Notes: generated by a model from the letters alone, not told the origin. 45,161 nucleotides of DNA from Caulochytrium protostelioides (GCA_003615045.1 ML014262.1:1-45161); one strand, 5' to 3'; positions 20,312 to 31,623 are shown, counted from the first letter of the stretch. Numbers and translations: made by a program.

Positions 20312-23300
20312 TTAGAGGCGGTCGGTCTTGTCACCCTTGGTGCGAAGTTTCGAGGACCAGTTGGCGAACTTGCTGCCGGTGCGGGACAGCGGCATCGTGC
20401 TGAGACGGGCGGGTGCATGGCCGCCCGCCAGCGGCGGCGACGCGTTCGACCCCGTGCCACCCGACGCCGGCATTCCCGGCGTGAGCGGATGCGGCGGCGG
20501 CGGGCCCGTCTCCATCTCGGCCGCGCCCGCTGTTGGCGTGCTGCCGGTCAGGAAGGCCATGACGGCCGATTTGCGCGGCAGATCGAGCGAGGTCCCGCTG
20601 GCGAGACCCGACGGCGACGTTGAGCCCGACGCGACCGAGCCGGCGGACCCGCTGACCGGCGAGCCGCCGGCCGGCGACCCGAAGCCCGACAGACTGCGCC
20701 GCGAGAGGCTCGTGCGATGGCCGCTCCGTCCCGAGCCCGCCATCTCGGGAGTCGCGGTGCGGCCGCGCGCGCCCACCATGCCCGTGCTGGCGCCTGGGCC
20801 GCTCGGCAGGCCGTTCCCGACGCCGCTTCCGACGCCGCTTCCGACGCCGCTGCCGGCGCCGGCGCCGCTGCCGCTACCGCTCAGGGTCGGGCGGTGGCGC
20901 GGGACACCAAAGCCGCCCAGCGAGCCGACCGAGCCGCCCAGGCCACTGCCATTGGACGCGGACACATCGCCGAGCTTGCCGGCGCTCGACGACGGCGACG
21001 GGGAGGTCGGTGACATCGCGGCGCCGCCCGGCGAAGCGCCCATCAGGCCATGGAGGCTTAGGCTCGGACTAGGGCTGCCCGTGTGCGGGGCCATGGACAG
21101 CGGCGCCGAGCCGGGCCCGGTGCTCGGCCCGGCGATGCCTTGGCGCTGCGCCTGCGACGCCGCAAGGGCGGCCAGGTTCGGCGTGGAGCTAAAAATCGAC
21201 AGCCGGTAAGACGTGAGGCTCGAGGCCAGCTGGCCGCTGCGCGACGGCCCGTCGCTGCTTGGGCTCGGCTGACTCCCGCCGCCACCGCCGCCGCTAGGCG
21301 CGGGATGCGTGTTGATTGGCGAAGGCGATGCTGGATGGTGGTGGTGCGCATGGTGCAGCGGGTACGGGGGCTGGTGTAGATGCGGGGGGTGAGCGCCGCT
21401 CACATCCCCTTGATAGCTGCCGGTGCCCGAGCTACCGCCCCCGCTGGGCGCCGCGGTGTGGCCGCCACTCCCACCGCCGCCGCCGCCGCCGCCGCCGCCG
21501 AACGTAAAGAGGCGCGTTACAGTTCCACCAACATTGCGAATCTGGCTCCGTGTTCGCGTCACCGAAGCTGATGCGGACATGGACGGATCGGCATGCGTAC
21601 CCGCACCCGGAGCCGCCATCCCGAGAGGGGCCATGAGCGGCAGGTCCAAGGCATCGACTTCTTTGGCAAAGTTGCGGTAGAAGCTTTTGACGATCTGGTC
21701 GTGCAAGGGCCGCATCTGCGGCGTCACGACAACTTCGTGCGTGAGCAGACACTTGAAGAGCACCACGACGTGTTCGTCAATCGCTTCGGCCAGCAGCTGC
21801 TTCAGCACCGCGGCATGCGCCACTTCCTGCACCCACTGGGTCGTCTCAAAGAAGGCCCGGCGGTACATCGGAATGCCACCGTTGACCGCCGCATCCACTG
21901 AGCCGTTGAGCGCCATCGTGAACTGGCGGACCTGTGCCTCTTGCCCGGCTTGCACGGCGGGGGCTGTGCTGGCGGCCCCAGCCGTACTGCCCCCGGCCAC
22001 CGATGGCGCTGCGGGATGCGATGCGTGATGGTGGAGGTGGTGGTGCTGCTGGTGTGACATTGGATAAGCTGACGTCGATGCCGATGCTGAGGCGGCCGCG
22101 AGAGGGGCGGCGCGGGACCGCGAGGGGGCCATCGCCTCGTGGCCTGCGGCGGGCAGACTCCCGGACCCCGAGGCCTGCGCCAGGGAGCGACGGTTCGCCG
22201 ACCTTGCCGCGTCAGAGAGCGGAGAGAAGGGGGCGCTCGTGGTCGTCGAGGGGTCCCCCGGCGACGCGGCGCTGAGCGCGGCGGCGGCGGCGGCGGCCGC
22301 GTCGGAGGAGAACGGTGGGGCAGGCTCGGACGGGGGCGGCGGCACGTCGGCCACGAGGTCGGGCACGCCGAACTGTCGCTGGAAACCCGTAAGCTGTTCG
22401 GTCTTGGTGCGGATGGCAACGATGGCGTTTTCGATGGGCGAGAGGGTGTACTTGACGCGGCGCACCACTGGGCTGCGCCGGTCGAGATGGGGAAAGCTGT
22501 CTTGGGTGATCAGGAAGACCTTCTCGGTCCAGAGATCGAGGAACTCGGCGACCGCGGCGTCTTCAGGCCGCGCGGGCTTCTTGGCGGCCTTCATCTTACG
22601 TAGCGGCCGCGAGAACGTAAACACCTGCACTTCGTTCGTGCGGTAGTATTGACGCGTCGGCTCCGACAGATGCTTGATGGCCTCCAGATCCACGCCAGGA
22701 TCGAGGGTGTCCATGCTCGGATCGCCCCCAAGGCCCGCCACGGCGCGCTCACCCGCTGCGGATGCAGAAATCCCCGAAAGACCGCCACTCGCAGCCGCCG
22801 CTTCGGCCGCTTCTGCTTCAACCAGCGCACAGGCGCGGTCGAGGTCTGGCTCCAGGACGCGCTTGGAGAAGATGCGGTGCAGGTAAGCATCGGACACCGT
22901 GGCAAGCAAGCACTGCGGATCCAGGTTCGTTTGCTCTTCCCAGCGCAGCACCGGGTGATGGACGGCGGCGGACGGAACGAGCGGCATCGGCAGCGTGGTC
23001 GATCGAACGACCGGCGTAACACTAACGACCTGGATCGAGCGGGGCTGGACGCGGCGGTCGTTCCGCAGATCCCCGGTGGTCCGGATCAGCGTGGCGCCGC
23101 GGTACGCTTCCAAAATGCGCTCGCAGAACGGGCCGATGCGTTCCCATTCGTCGCCCCGGTAGATGAACTCACGGCCCTTGAGGCCGCTGGGCCAACCTGC
23201 GCCAAAGAAGCCCACGCGGTAGAAACTCGCCGGGAAGCGCTCGACCATGGCCATGTTCTCGTACAAGCGGGCCATTTTGCGCAAGCACGCCGCGAGACGC

Positions 23301-26300
23301 GGGTAGTCGTGGGTCAGCTCGTACTGGTGGCTCAGCTCGCGGCAGAGCACGATCGCGTGCTCCCACGCTTTGCCCTGCTCCAGCAGCTCGAGGATCGTCA
23401 GATAGAGTCCTTCCTTCCGCTCAAACTCGGTTTCCCACCCGCGAAGGTGGTGCTCGCCTTCCTGCAGCGGCGGCAACAGGGGGATCATGTCGTGCGCGGC
23501 GGTGGGGTCCACCGACGTGGACCAGTTGAGCGTGTTGGCATGCAGCTTCAGTGCAAGCGCGCCCTCGGTCGGGTTGTTGGCTAGCACGTGGTAGCGGCTC
23601 AAGTGGTGCACGTACTTCAGGTACAGGTTCGGAATCGACAGGTCTTTGAGAAAACGCACCAGATGGATGAGCATACTCACCTTTTCGGCATTGTTCGTGC
23701 TGTCGTAGTCGTCGTACTCCATCTCCTCGGCCTCAGCGCCGGGCCCGGCGCCCAGCCCGCGATCGTACAGCCCACCCGTGCCGGTCGCCGACGCCAACGC
23801 TGCATGCATCGTCGTCGCTGTGGTCGCCGTCACCGTCTCAGCCGCTCCAGCATCGTTGCCCGGGTGGCTTGATTGAAGTTCTTCTTGGATGTTGCCAACG
23901 ATTTTGAGGAACGTGCCGCCCATTTCGACCATACGACGCGCTGCGGCGACAAACCGCCGCGCATTTTCGTCGTCGCCCCGCGCCAGCGCCGAGTTCGCTA
24001 ACCGCTTTGACAGGCCCTGCGTCAAATTGATGCGGTAGGCGGGCCGCGTGTATGGATCAGCCGTGCTGGACGCTGAGCACGTGTGCGAGAACGGATGCAT
24101 CACTAGGCGGTCCAGACTCTGGATCACGATGGCCTCCATCCGCGTCAGCGAGGCCCGATGCTTCCACTCGGTTTCCAGCAGGTGCGCCAGCAGGTCGACG
24201 CTGGTCTGCACGATCTCGACATGGCGCGCATTCGCCAGACGGAGAAAGTGCTCCACAAAGCTTTCGGTGATCACGTTGGAGTCGTCGTCCAGAATCGACA
24301 GCGGCTGGTGGTGGTGCGCCCACATCGTCCGGAGCAGGGCCGCGCCTTCGTGCCGGATGTCGCCCTGGAATTTGGCCGCTGCACGGCGACGCACCGGCCC
24401 GGAGAGCTCGAACTGGGTCTGTGGATGCTGGAGCAGCATCAGCAGCGTCATAAAGTAATCGGTCCAGAATGCGCGCGGGTTGTCCGTATGCGTTTGGTGG
24501 CTCAGGTAACTGGTGCGCTTGGCCGGATCATCGGCTGATGCTGATGCTGCGGCGGCTGCCGCCGGGGTGGCCTGTGCTGCTTCGCCAGGCCGCGGCGACT
24601 CGTGGTGGAGGACAAACATGCCAGGATGCTTGCGCAGGACCGCGCCCATGGCTTCCAGAACACGGAATGCGGTCCGCATCATCTGCAGGTTTAAACAGAG
24701 CCACTGGCGCGGAAAGGTTTCGCCGTGCAGCCAGCCATGAATGATCTGCAAGAAGGTTAGCATCATAATCTCACCGTAATCCACGCCATGCTGCTGAATG
24801 ATCGCATTGAATAGCTGTTGCAGCTGCTTCGACGTCATCAGCTGCAGCATGCCAATCAGGATGATCGAAATCTCGGCGCTCAGGCTGTCATGCACCGCGT
24901 CCACAGATCCTGCTGGCAGCGTGGCGGCGTTCTGCGAAAGAAAGCCGCTGGCCAAGGACCGCGTCGAGGCATTGCGATCTGAGGCAGCGGGGCTGAAGTA
25001 GCCAGACCAGCGCTGCGATGCGGCACGCGGTGTATCGCTATCGTCCGACATCGGATACGCCATTCCATACGGTGCGGCGAGGTCATCGTCGCCTTCCCGT
25101 AGGTAGGCGGCGTCCCAGAGCGTGGTCTTCAGATCGACAAGATACGGAATCATTTCGATGAAGGTCACAAATACCATGTTGTGCTGTTCCAGCGCGGACG
25201 CCGTCGTTGTCGTTGACGCAGCGGATTCGCGATGACGGGCTTTTTCTTGAGGCCGCCCGGCAGATGACGCGGCCCCAGCGGCAGCAATGGAGGGGGCGAC
25301 GGACGCCGGGCCGTGGATTCCCTCCTGGAGCGTTGCTGTGGCCGACACCAGGGTCTCTGCCGCACGCGCCGGGTTCGTTGCACCGGCTGACTTCGCGTGG
25401 GCACCAGGATACTTCAAGCCATACTTGAGTACATCGAGCGACTCCGCGAGCACGGTCAGGGCGAGGTGGAGATGCTGCCGTTCCTCGGGCGTGGCGAGGG
25501 GCGCCCCGCCCGTCAGGACGACCGCGTGGTACGACGACGGCGCGGCGGTGCGCGACGGGGACACGCTCGACAGGCTCGGGACCCGGTGCGGAGCGGGGCG
25601 GGGATTGTGCGGACGCCACCGCCCCGCAAAGTAATCCTGCAGACTCGTCAGCACGGCCTCCGCCAGATACGCGCCTAGCGGGCCTTTGATGAGGTAACTG
25701 AAGAAGAGCAGGCGCTGCGGGATCAGGCGCGGGTTCTGCACGGCGGCGTCCGTTAACGGCAGCAGCGCGCCCAAGCACTGCTCCAGACTGAGCAGCGACA
25801 TCAGGTGCGGCAGCAGGAGCGGGAAGGTTTGCAGCATGAGGGCCTGGGGCGCCCCAACAAACTCGGGGTGGACCCGTTGAATGAACGGGGGGATGGCCGC
25901 CACGAAGCGGAGGGCTTGATCGCGGTGGGCCCGGATCGCCTGGATGTGCGTGTCGGCCTGGGACGGGCCGGTGGCGGCGGCGTCGGCGGCGGTACCCATG
26001 CAGGAGCTGGCGGCGTCGGCGGCGTCGGCACCCCCACGCGGGTGGGCACTGGTCGGAGGCGTCATCGACGGATCGGCCAACGCGAGCTGAACCAGCACTG
26101 GCCATGCCTTGACAAGCGTCATCAGCCGCCGACCGCCGTTGTCCTGGTCAGGGTCCCACTCCTGGAGGCTGGAGATCAGCAGGCTCCAGACTAGTGCAGG
26201 AGCCCGATGACTAGGATGGGCGGCTATGTGCTGGGCAAGGGGCTCGCGGTGTGCCAGGAAACGCTTGTCTACCACAAAGCCCACCAGGCGAATGAGGGCC

Positions 26301-29300
26301 ACGAGCAGGGCGCGGTCATGCTCGCCCTGCGGGTTCATGGCCCCTGGCTCGGGGCCCGTGTCATCCAGGAGGCTGAGCAGAGCAGCCACGACGTGCGGCA
26401 AAAACAGAATCAGCTCTTGGTCGACAATGGTGGCCAGCTCCTCAATCACGAGCATCAGCGGTGGCATGCGGCCCTGGCGCCGCAGCGTTTGCCAGTTAAT
26501 CAGGTTCCACACGGCCGACTGCGTCGACCGCGTCAGAGACAGCAACTGCCAGCGGACCAGACAGGTATCCTTGTGACTGGCGGCTGGCGTGGCGGGTCCG
26601 TCCGGCATGAGAGCATACGAGAAAGACCCGCGACGGCCGGAAGGCGTCGAAAGCGTCGAGGTGCCGCTGACGCTGCCGCTGACGTCGCCGATAGCGTCAC
26701 CGTCGGTCGTGCGATAGGGCCCCACCGGCAGCATCAAGTACACCGGCGGTCGCTCCAGCCGCCGATCGGCGCGATGGAGGTGGAGGCGGTGGTGTCCGTT
26801 CGGAATCATCACGCCGTCGCTGCGGGTCAGGGGCAGGAAGGCATACGCAAAGAAGTGTTTGCTGACCGCATGCATTGACAGGGTCCGGAGGTCGCTCTCC
26901 ATCACGTCCACCCGCGCCGTCTCGGACGATGAGCAGTGGCGGAACAGGAGCAGCACGTGCAGCTCGGAGACCAGGAAGCTCGGATCTAAGCGGAGAATGA
27001 AGTCTTCCTGCCATTCGGGGTGGGCGATATGGTAGTAGACGAAGCTGCGCGCCAGCGGCTGAGACCCAGCGAGGGCCGGCAGGACCTCGCCCGTCACGCT
27101 GTGGCGCAGCATCACGCAGACTTCAATGTTGTTGCGCTGTTTGATGTTGTTGCTCTTCTTATCTGCGAAATCGGCGGCGGCCAGCGTCAGCACGATTTTC
27201 TCCCAGTTGCGGGCGGAGATCGGGCCGTTGCTGGCCGTCGCATCCAGTGTCCCGGTCCCGGTCGCGGCACTGGCACTGACAGTCGAACCAGCACCCGTAC
27301 TAGCACGAGCACTCGCGCTGCCATTGGCGCTCGCACCGGTACCGACCCGCAAGCCCGCGTCACGACTCCCGAGCGAGGGGTGGGCGGCCGAGTCGTGGGG
27401 TCCACCACGAGGTTCGCGGTGCCCCCGCACAGCCGCCGCCGCTGCCGCCGCTGCCGCCGCCGCATCAGCGGCGGGCCAGTTGCACGGCCGGGCCGAGACA
27501 TCCATGGAAGCCAGCGGCAGCTGGGGCAGGGTGCGCAGATGGACGTCGCCGGCTACGTGGTTGGCGAGATCGCGGATGGTGCCGGCGACCATGTCACACG
27601 AGAAGCGCAGTATATCATCGTCGTTCACGGGGTCGGAGACCGACAGCTTCTTCTGCAGGATGAGCTGGACGGCGCGGCCGAAGGTGGCCTCGGAGTCGGG
27701 GGCGCCTAGCCGCATCGTGGTCGTCGGCATGCGCTGCCGGGAGACGCCATCGTCACCGTGGAAATCAAAGGCGGACACCGCCAACTCGCTGTACGCGATG
27801 GCAAGCGGGCGACGAATCACCGGGTGCGCGCGCGCGGCTTTCGATTCATTCTCCAGCGCCGCATGCAGATTCTCGCTACTCGGGTGCGGTGAGGTCAAGC
27901 CGCCCGAGCTCGGAGGTGCTTGGGTCGCCGAGCTGTTGCGGAACCCTAGCCGCGCTATCATCGTGGCCGAGTCCTTGGCATTGATCTGCATCCGGCCGAC
28001 GCGGTAGATATGACAGAACAGCCACAGGTTGCCCTCCAGGGGCGGGGCCTGCTGCAGCAGGCTTTGGGACCCCTTGGGGCCCAGCGGTCCAGACCCGACC
28101 GCGAGCTCCTGAAATGGCACGTCCACGATGAGTTGTGATTGGGGCAAGCTCGGCGGGCTATCCCCGGCGGCCGCCGTGCGCATGACCCACGGTTCGGTGA
28201 GCCAGCGGTTCTGCCGGCGGCTCCACAGGCGGAATTCGTAGACCACGCCTTCGAGCGTTGGAAAAGCGGGCAGCTTTTCCACGGTCAACGTAATCAGGGC
28301 CGTGCGCGTCGCCATCGTCTCGAGCGCCTGGGTCGCCGGGGGCGGCATCAGAAGCGACGAGAAGTTCAGCGACGCGGTGAGCGGGACGGAGCCATCGCTG
28401 GGGACCGTGAGATGGCGAGAGCCCGGCGGCGCCTGCTGCCGCAGGTAGCTCAGATACCGTGCCGTCTGAGCCAGATAGAGGCGGTACAGCCGGACCGCCG
28501 GCGTGTGCTTCGGCGAGTACAGGAACCCCGCTGCCGTATGCCGCACCAGCATATCTTCGCCGATCTCAAAGTCGATGAGTTCCAGCCAGCCGATCAGCTG
28601 GCGACGCAGACGTGTCAGCTCATCTGACGACAGGGTCCGCGAAAGCAACTGCCGGCGGCCGTGGAAAAGAAGATTAAAGATCCCGAGAAAATGGTCGTAG
28701 GCTTCGTAGTCGCGAACAATCAAGCAGCGTTGCAGCAATACGCCGATCTGCCGAAGCACGGCGGCAATGTCGTCGACAATCGGATCCGCCATGCCGCCAT
28801 ACGTGTCATGCAGCGGCTCAGAGGGCAAAGGGATCGGGATGTCGGCGGCAGAGGCGGCTCCTGTGTCCGCTGCTGCTGCTGCGGCTGCTGCTGCTGCCGC
28901 GCTCCTCGCGGGTGTTGATGACGGCGATCCAGGGGCAAGGAGCGGACTCCGCAAGGCGGCGCCGAGCTCTGCGCGTCGTGACGGCGACGGCAGCCCTGGC
29001 GGCGAGCCCGGCAGGATGCCTTCGGCCGTATTTGCCATGTACGACTGTCGGCGCTCCTGAGACAGGGTGGGCGGGGACGCCAAGGGGCACTCGTCTTCGC
29101 TGAGCGGCGTGGCGAGGGTCGGCAACGCGAGCGGCGGCTCCCCGATGCGGCCGCGCGGCGCGGTGTCCCTCTCGCCCGCAGCATCGGCCGCCCTCCCGCC
29201 GTCGGCCCGGAGCGGGACCGCAGGGTCGCTCGTCGCGGCGTCCGCCGGCGCGTCGGACGCCGCCCCAGGCGCGGTCACCGCGGAGGCGACGGACGTCCGC

Positions 29301-30229
29301 CGGCGCGCAGAGACCGATGATGGACCGCGAGACCGTCGGCGCGGCGAATCGCGCGGCGACGACGGTACGAGCCCGGCGGCGGCGGCGGCGACAGCGCCGG
29401 TCGAGGCGAAGCCTGCGGCGGCCCGTTGGGACAAGGCTCGCGTGGCATCGCGAGAAAGAACACAGGCAGCGGGGAAAAGGCCGAGGGGCCCGGCCGCGGC
29501 GCTGTGGCCCGGAGTTGCCTCGGCCCACGACCCGTGGGGCGTGGCAGCGGCGGTGGCGACGGCGGCGGCCGCTGGAGCGCTTGCGTGGTAAGCGTCTCCC
29601 GCTGCGGCGCTCTCGAAAGTCGGGAAGACGTAGCCGCGGTACCAGCCACCGCACGCTTCGAGGATGTGGACCTGAGCGCCGAGTTCCAGCGACAGCAGGA
29701 GATGGTGGCCCGGGCTTGCCGGAGCGGGCGCAGGCCGTCGCGCATGGTGATCACGTTCGGACCACGTGGGAGGCAGCGCGGCACCGACCGCGCCATGGCT
29801 GAGAGACGGCGGCTGAGGCCCTGCGGGCGCGATGGGATGCTTGGGATGGAATGGCCGGAATACCAGCCCAAACGTATCGGGCGGTAAGGGCTGCCAAGCC
29901 ATCGGTCCTACCGCCGGCGTTTCTGCCGCTCGATTTGGCGGCGAGGCCCCCGTCGGGCGGGTGATGGCTGGGGACGAGGCCGCGGCGGTCCCGGCGGGAG
30001 CCATGGCGTTTGATTCCGCTGGTATCGGCCATGACGAGGGCGATGGCAATGTCGATGGCAATGGCAGCGGACATGGTGATGGCAACGGAGATGGCGATGG
30101 CGGCGGCAACGGAGATGGCAACGAGGATGGCGAAGGTGATGAGAGGGGCGGTCGCGTGCTGTCTATGTCGGCGGCGACAGTGCCAGCGCCGTCGACCGGC
30201 GGGCGATGACTCGACGGTGCCGCCATCAT
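20312..30229 (-). CDS. DOCK-family Rho/Rac guanine nucleotide exchange factor (DOCK180/Dck1 type)
   Basis: About 3305 residues in one uninterrupted frame, far above the usual 1800-2100. In order: an SH3-like domain (about 170-260, LSLELGAQVHILEACGGWYRGY to GLFPAACVL); the helical region that follows in DOCK-A/B proteins; a DHR-1/C2 lipid-binding domain (about 1005-1180, NNIEVCVMLRH, HPEWQEDFILRL, VYLMLPVGPY); and a catalytic DHR-2 domain (about 2220-2860) starting YLKYVHHLSRYHV, with EFIYRGDEWERIGPFCERIL and LNGSVDAAVNGGIPMYRRAFF, the latter holding the Val-based nucleotide sensor region. A Ser/Gly/Pro-rich tail of about 450 residues with PxxP motifs follows. Ala, Ser and Gly inserts account for much extra length. 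Known relatives bind ELMO/Lmo1 and activate Rac or Rho5 at membranes. I start at the ATG at 30229; another at 29902 (MAWQPLPPDTFG) lies just before the SH3 and is also plausible. The frame stays open to 30637, but that part is coded by a microsatellite and begins without ATG. Confidence 0.93.
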   Translation of the reverse strand: MMAAPSSHRPPVDGAGTVAADIDSTRPPLSSPSPSSLPSPLPPPSPSPLPSPCPLPLPSTLPSPSSWPIPAESNAMAPAGTAAASSPAITRPTGASPPNRAAETPAVGPMAWQPLPPDTFGLVFRPFHPKHPIAPAGPQPPSLSHGAVGAALPPTWSERDHHARRPAPAPASPGHHLLLSLELGAQVHILEACGGWYRGYVFPTFESAAAGDAYHASAPAAAAVATAAATPHGSWAEATPGHSAAAGPLGLFPAACVLSRDATRALSQRAAAGFASTGAVAAAAAGLVPSSPRDSPRRRSRGPSSVSARRRTSVASAVTAPGAASDAPADAATSDPAVPLRADGGRAADAAGERDTAPRGRIGEPPLALPTLATPLSEDECPLASPPTLSQERRQSYMANTAEGILPGSPPGLPSPSRRAELGAALRSPLLAPGSPSSTPARSAAAAAAAAAAADTGAASAADIPIPLPSEPLHDTYGGMADPIVDDIAAVLRQIGVLLQRCLIVRDYEAYDHFLGIFNLLFHGRRQLLSRTLSSDELTRLRRQLIGWLELIDFEIGEDMLVRHTAAGFLYSPKHTPAVRLYRLYLAQTARYLSYLRQQAPPGSRHLTVPSDGSVPLTASLNFSSLLMPPPATQALETMATRTALITLTVEKLPAFPTLEGVVYEFRLWSRRQNRWLTEPWVMRTAAAGDSPPSLPQSQLIVDVPFQELAVGSGPLGPKGSQSLLQQAPPLEGNLWLFCHIYRVGRMQINAKDSATMIARLGFRNSSATQAPPSSGGLTSPHPSSENLHAALENESKAARAHPVIRRPLAIAYSELAVSAFDFHGDDGVSRQRMPTTTMRLGAPDSEATFGRAVQLILQKKLSVSDPVNDDDILRFSCDMVAGTIRDLANHVAGDVHLRTLPQLPLASMDVSARPCNWPAADAAAAAAAAAAAVRGHREPRGGPHDSAAHPSLGSRDAGLRVGTGASANGSASARASTGAGSTVSASAATGTGTLDATASNGPISARNWEKIVLTLAAADFADKKSNNIKQRNNIEVCVMLRHSVTGEVLPALAGSQPLARSFVYYHIAHPEWQEDFILRLDPSFLVSELHVLLLFRHCSSSETARVDVMESDLRTLSMHAVSKHFFAYAFLPLTRSDGVMIPNGHHRLHLHRADRRLERPPVYLMLPVGPYRTTDGDAIGDVSGSVSGTSTLSTPSGRRGSFSYALMPDGPATPAASHKDTCLVRWQLLSLTRSTQSAVWNLINWQTLRRQGRMPPLMLVIEELATIVDQELILFLPHVVAALLSLLDDTGPEPGAMNPQGEHDRALLVALIRLVGFVVDKRFLAHREPLAQHIAAHPSHRAPALVWSLLISSLQEWDPDQDNGGRRLMTLVKAWPVLVQLALADPSMTPPTSAHPRGGADAADAASSCMGTAADAAATGPSQADTHIQAIRAHRDQALRFVAAIPPFIQRVHPEFVGAPQALMLQTFPLLLPHLMSLLSLEQCLGALLPLTDAAVQNPRLIPQRLLFFSYLIKGPLGAYLAEAVLTSLQDYFAGRWRPHNPRPAPHRVPSLSSVSPSRTAAPSSYHAVVLTGGAPLATPEERQHLHLALTVLAESLDVLKYGLKYPGAHAKSAGATNPARAAETLVSATATLQEGIHGPASVAPSIAAAGAASSAGRPQEKARHRESAASTTTTASALEQHNMVFVTFIEMIPYLVDLKTTLWDAAYLREGDDDLAAPYGMAYPMSDDSDTPRAASQRWSGYFSPAASDRNASTRSLASGFLSQNAATLPAGSVDAVHDSLSAEISIILIGMLQLMTSKQLQQLFNAIIQQHGVDYGEIMMLTFLQIIHGWLHGETFPRQWLCLNLQMMRTAFRVLEAMGAVLRKHPGMFVLHHESPRPGEAAQATPAAAAAASASADDPAKRTSYLSHQTHTDNPRAFWTDYFMTLLMLLQHPQTQFELSGPVRRRAAAKFQGDIRHEGAALLRTMWAHHHQPLSILDDDSNVITESFVEHFLRLANARHVEIVQTSVDLLAHLLETEWKHRASLTRMEAIVIQSLDRLVMHPFSHTCSASSTADPYTRPAYRINLTQGLSKRLANSALARGDDENARRFVAAARRMVEMGGTFLKIVGNIQEELQSSHPGNDAGAAETVTATTATTMHAALASATGTGGLYDRGLGAGPGAEAEEMEYDDYDSTNNAEKVSMLIHLVRFLKDLSIPNLYLKYVHHLSRYHVLANNPTEGALALKLHANTLNWSTSVDPTAAHDMIPLLPPLQEGEHHLRGWETEFERKEGLYLTILELLEQGKAWEHAIVLCRELSHQYELTHDYPRLAACLRKMARLYENMAMVERFPASFYRVGFFGAGWPSGLKGREFIYRGDEWERIGPFCERILEAYRGATLIRTTGDLRNDRRVQPRSIQVVSVTPVVRSTTLPMPLVPSAAVHHPVLRWEEQTNLDPQCLLATVSDAYLHRIFSKRVLEPDLDRACALVEAEAAEAAAASGGLSGISASAAGERAVAGLGGDPSMDTLDPGVDLEAIKHLSEPTRQYYRTNEVQVFTFSRPLRKMKAAKKPARPEDAAVAEFLDLWTEKVFLITQDSFPHLDRRSPVVRRVKYTLSPIENAIVAIRTKTEQLTGFQRQFGVPDLVADVPPPPSEPAPPFSSDAAAAAAAALSAASPGDPSTTTSAPFSPLSDAARSANRRSLAQASGSGSLPAAGHEAMAPSRSRAAPLAAASASASTSAYPMSHQQHHHLHHHASHPAAPSVAGGSTAGAASTAPAVQAGQEAQVRQFTMALNGSVDAAVNGGIPMYRRAFFETTQWVQEVAHAAVLKQLLAEAIDEHVVVLFKCLLTHEVVVTPQMRPLHDQIVKSFYRNFAKEVDALDLPLMAPLGMAAPGAGTHADPSMSASASVTRTRSQIRNVGGTVTRLFTFGGGGGGGGGGSGGHTAAPSGGGSSGTGSYQGDVSGAHPPHLHQPPYPLHHAHHHHPASPSPINTHPAPSGGGGGGSQPSPSSDGPSRSGQLASSLTSYRLSIFSSTPNLAALAASQAQRQGIAGPSTGPGSAPLSMAPHTGSPSPSLSLHGLMGASPGGAAMSPTSPSPSSSAGKLGDVSASNGSGLGGSVGSLGGFGVPRHRPTLSGSGSGAGAGSGVGSGVGSGVGNGLPSGPGASTGMVGARGRTATPEMAGSGRSGHRTSLSRRSLSGFGSPAGGSPVSGSAGSVASGSTSPSGLASGTSLDLPRKSAVMAFLTGSTPTAGAAEMETGPPPPHPLTPGMPASGGTGSNASPPLAGGHAPARLSTMPLSRTGSKFANWSSKLRTKGDKTDRL

Positions 30230-30345
30230 GGATAGTGCGGATGCCTCGCCCGGAGTACGCACCTCTGTGAGCAGGCCCTTCGGCCAGAGGAGGCAAAGCA
30301 AGGCAAGGCAAAGCAACGTCGATGTGGTAGGTTCGGCGAGAGAGA

Positions 30346-30423
30346 AGCCAGCCAGCAAGCCAGCAAGCCAGCAAGCCAGCAAGCCAGCAAGCCAGCAAGC
30401 AAGCAAGCAGGCAGACAGGCAGG
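30346..30423. repeat. (CAGCAAGC)n octamer microsatellite
   Basis: About seven octamers followed by CAAG/CAGG tetramers, just upstream of the DOCK start. Read on the DOCK strand it would encode Leu/Ala/Cys/Trp repeats, which argues that it is untranslated leader. Confidence 0.92.
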
Positions 30424-31623
30424 TCCCGACTGGCAGTGAATGAGCGTCACGGATGCCGGTCCTTGGCGACTTGTCTGCCGATGGCCGATCCGAGGGGCGT
30501 CTGTCCCACGCCTGAAACGGCTCCTGAAACGGCGGCGGTAGCCGCCGAGTGACCCAGCGAGTGACCCAGCGAGAAGCCGAGCGAGAAGCGAAGCGAAGGG
30601 CCGCGCAATGAAATGACAGCGTTCGGCGAGAGATCAACCAGAGCGTCGCTCGGATGAGTGACCAACGGTCTCAGCGCGCGTCTGACCCCCGCGAGGCGCA
30701 GGTCAGTGACGGCAGAGCTGGGAGGTGGCCGGCGGATCCGACGAGCCGCGACAGATGCGGCGGAGCGGGCCGCGTCGCCGTCAAAGAGGGTTCGGCCGCG
30801 GCGAGAATGTCAGTGTGCGGAACGAGGCACGAGCATGATGGACCGGCGTGACACGGCAGGATCGTTGCGTGGGCGAGGCATGCGAGTCGACCTCCCCGAG
30901 CGGGTCCGGTCTCCTCCGCCGCCGCCGCGTCCAGTCAGGCGACGACGGGTGACGATGGCACGTGGCGTCGTGATGGCCCCAGCAACCCGAGCAGCGACCT
31001 TGGAGGAGGTATCGGCGAGGGCCAATGCCTGGAGTGACGCACAACGTGGCCGTGCGACCTCACTGTCGCGATCAGACCTCGCGCCTCGGTCAGGCCGCCA
31101 TGCCGCCATCGCACCCTCACCTTCATCTCCGCCAGGCGCCGCACCCCAGCCACGCGAGCCCGAACCGAAAAATTTCTTGAAATGGCGCGCCGAGGGCTGT
31201 GAATGCGGGGGGCGGCCGGGTCCGGCTGTCGATGCCAGGGGTCGCTGAAGGGAGCGCCGCCCCTGGAGGAAGGAAAGGGGTCCGTTGTTGAATGCTACCG
31301 CCGATAGACCGCCGATATGCATGAGGGATGGCCCGTCGACCAGGTGACGCCAAGCCGTCGGGTGCGCTGCGTGCCACCCATGCCAACGACGCCCGAGCGC
31401 TTCAGCCCACTGAAGCGCCATGGAATGCCGTCGGCGCCGTCAGGCGGCCAGCATGAGGGAGTGCGGCGGGTGCAAAAGCCCGAGAAGGCGACACGGTCTG
31501 CACGGCCATCCATGTGGTGGTGACACGTGCTTCGTCATGTCGTTCGCTGTCCGTGGTTGAGTGATGTCCGCTCACAGGGGCAGCCGTTGAAGCGGAGGCG
31601 ACCCCTGGCGGACGGAGCCTCCA

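Noticed and set aside
30230-30637. 136-residue N-terminal extension of DOCK
   Set aside because: It begins without ATG and is largely coded by the octamer microsatellite, giving a Leu/Cys/Trp run; more likely promoter and leader.
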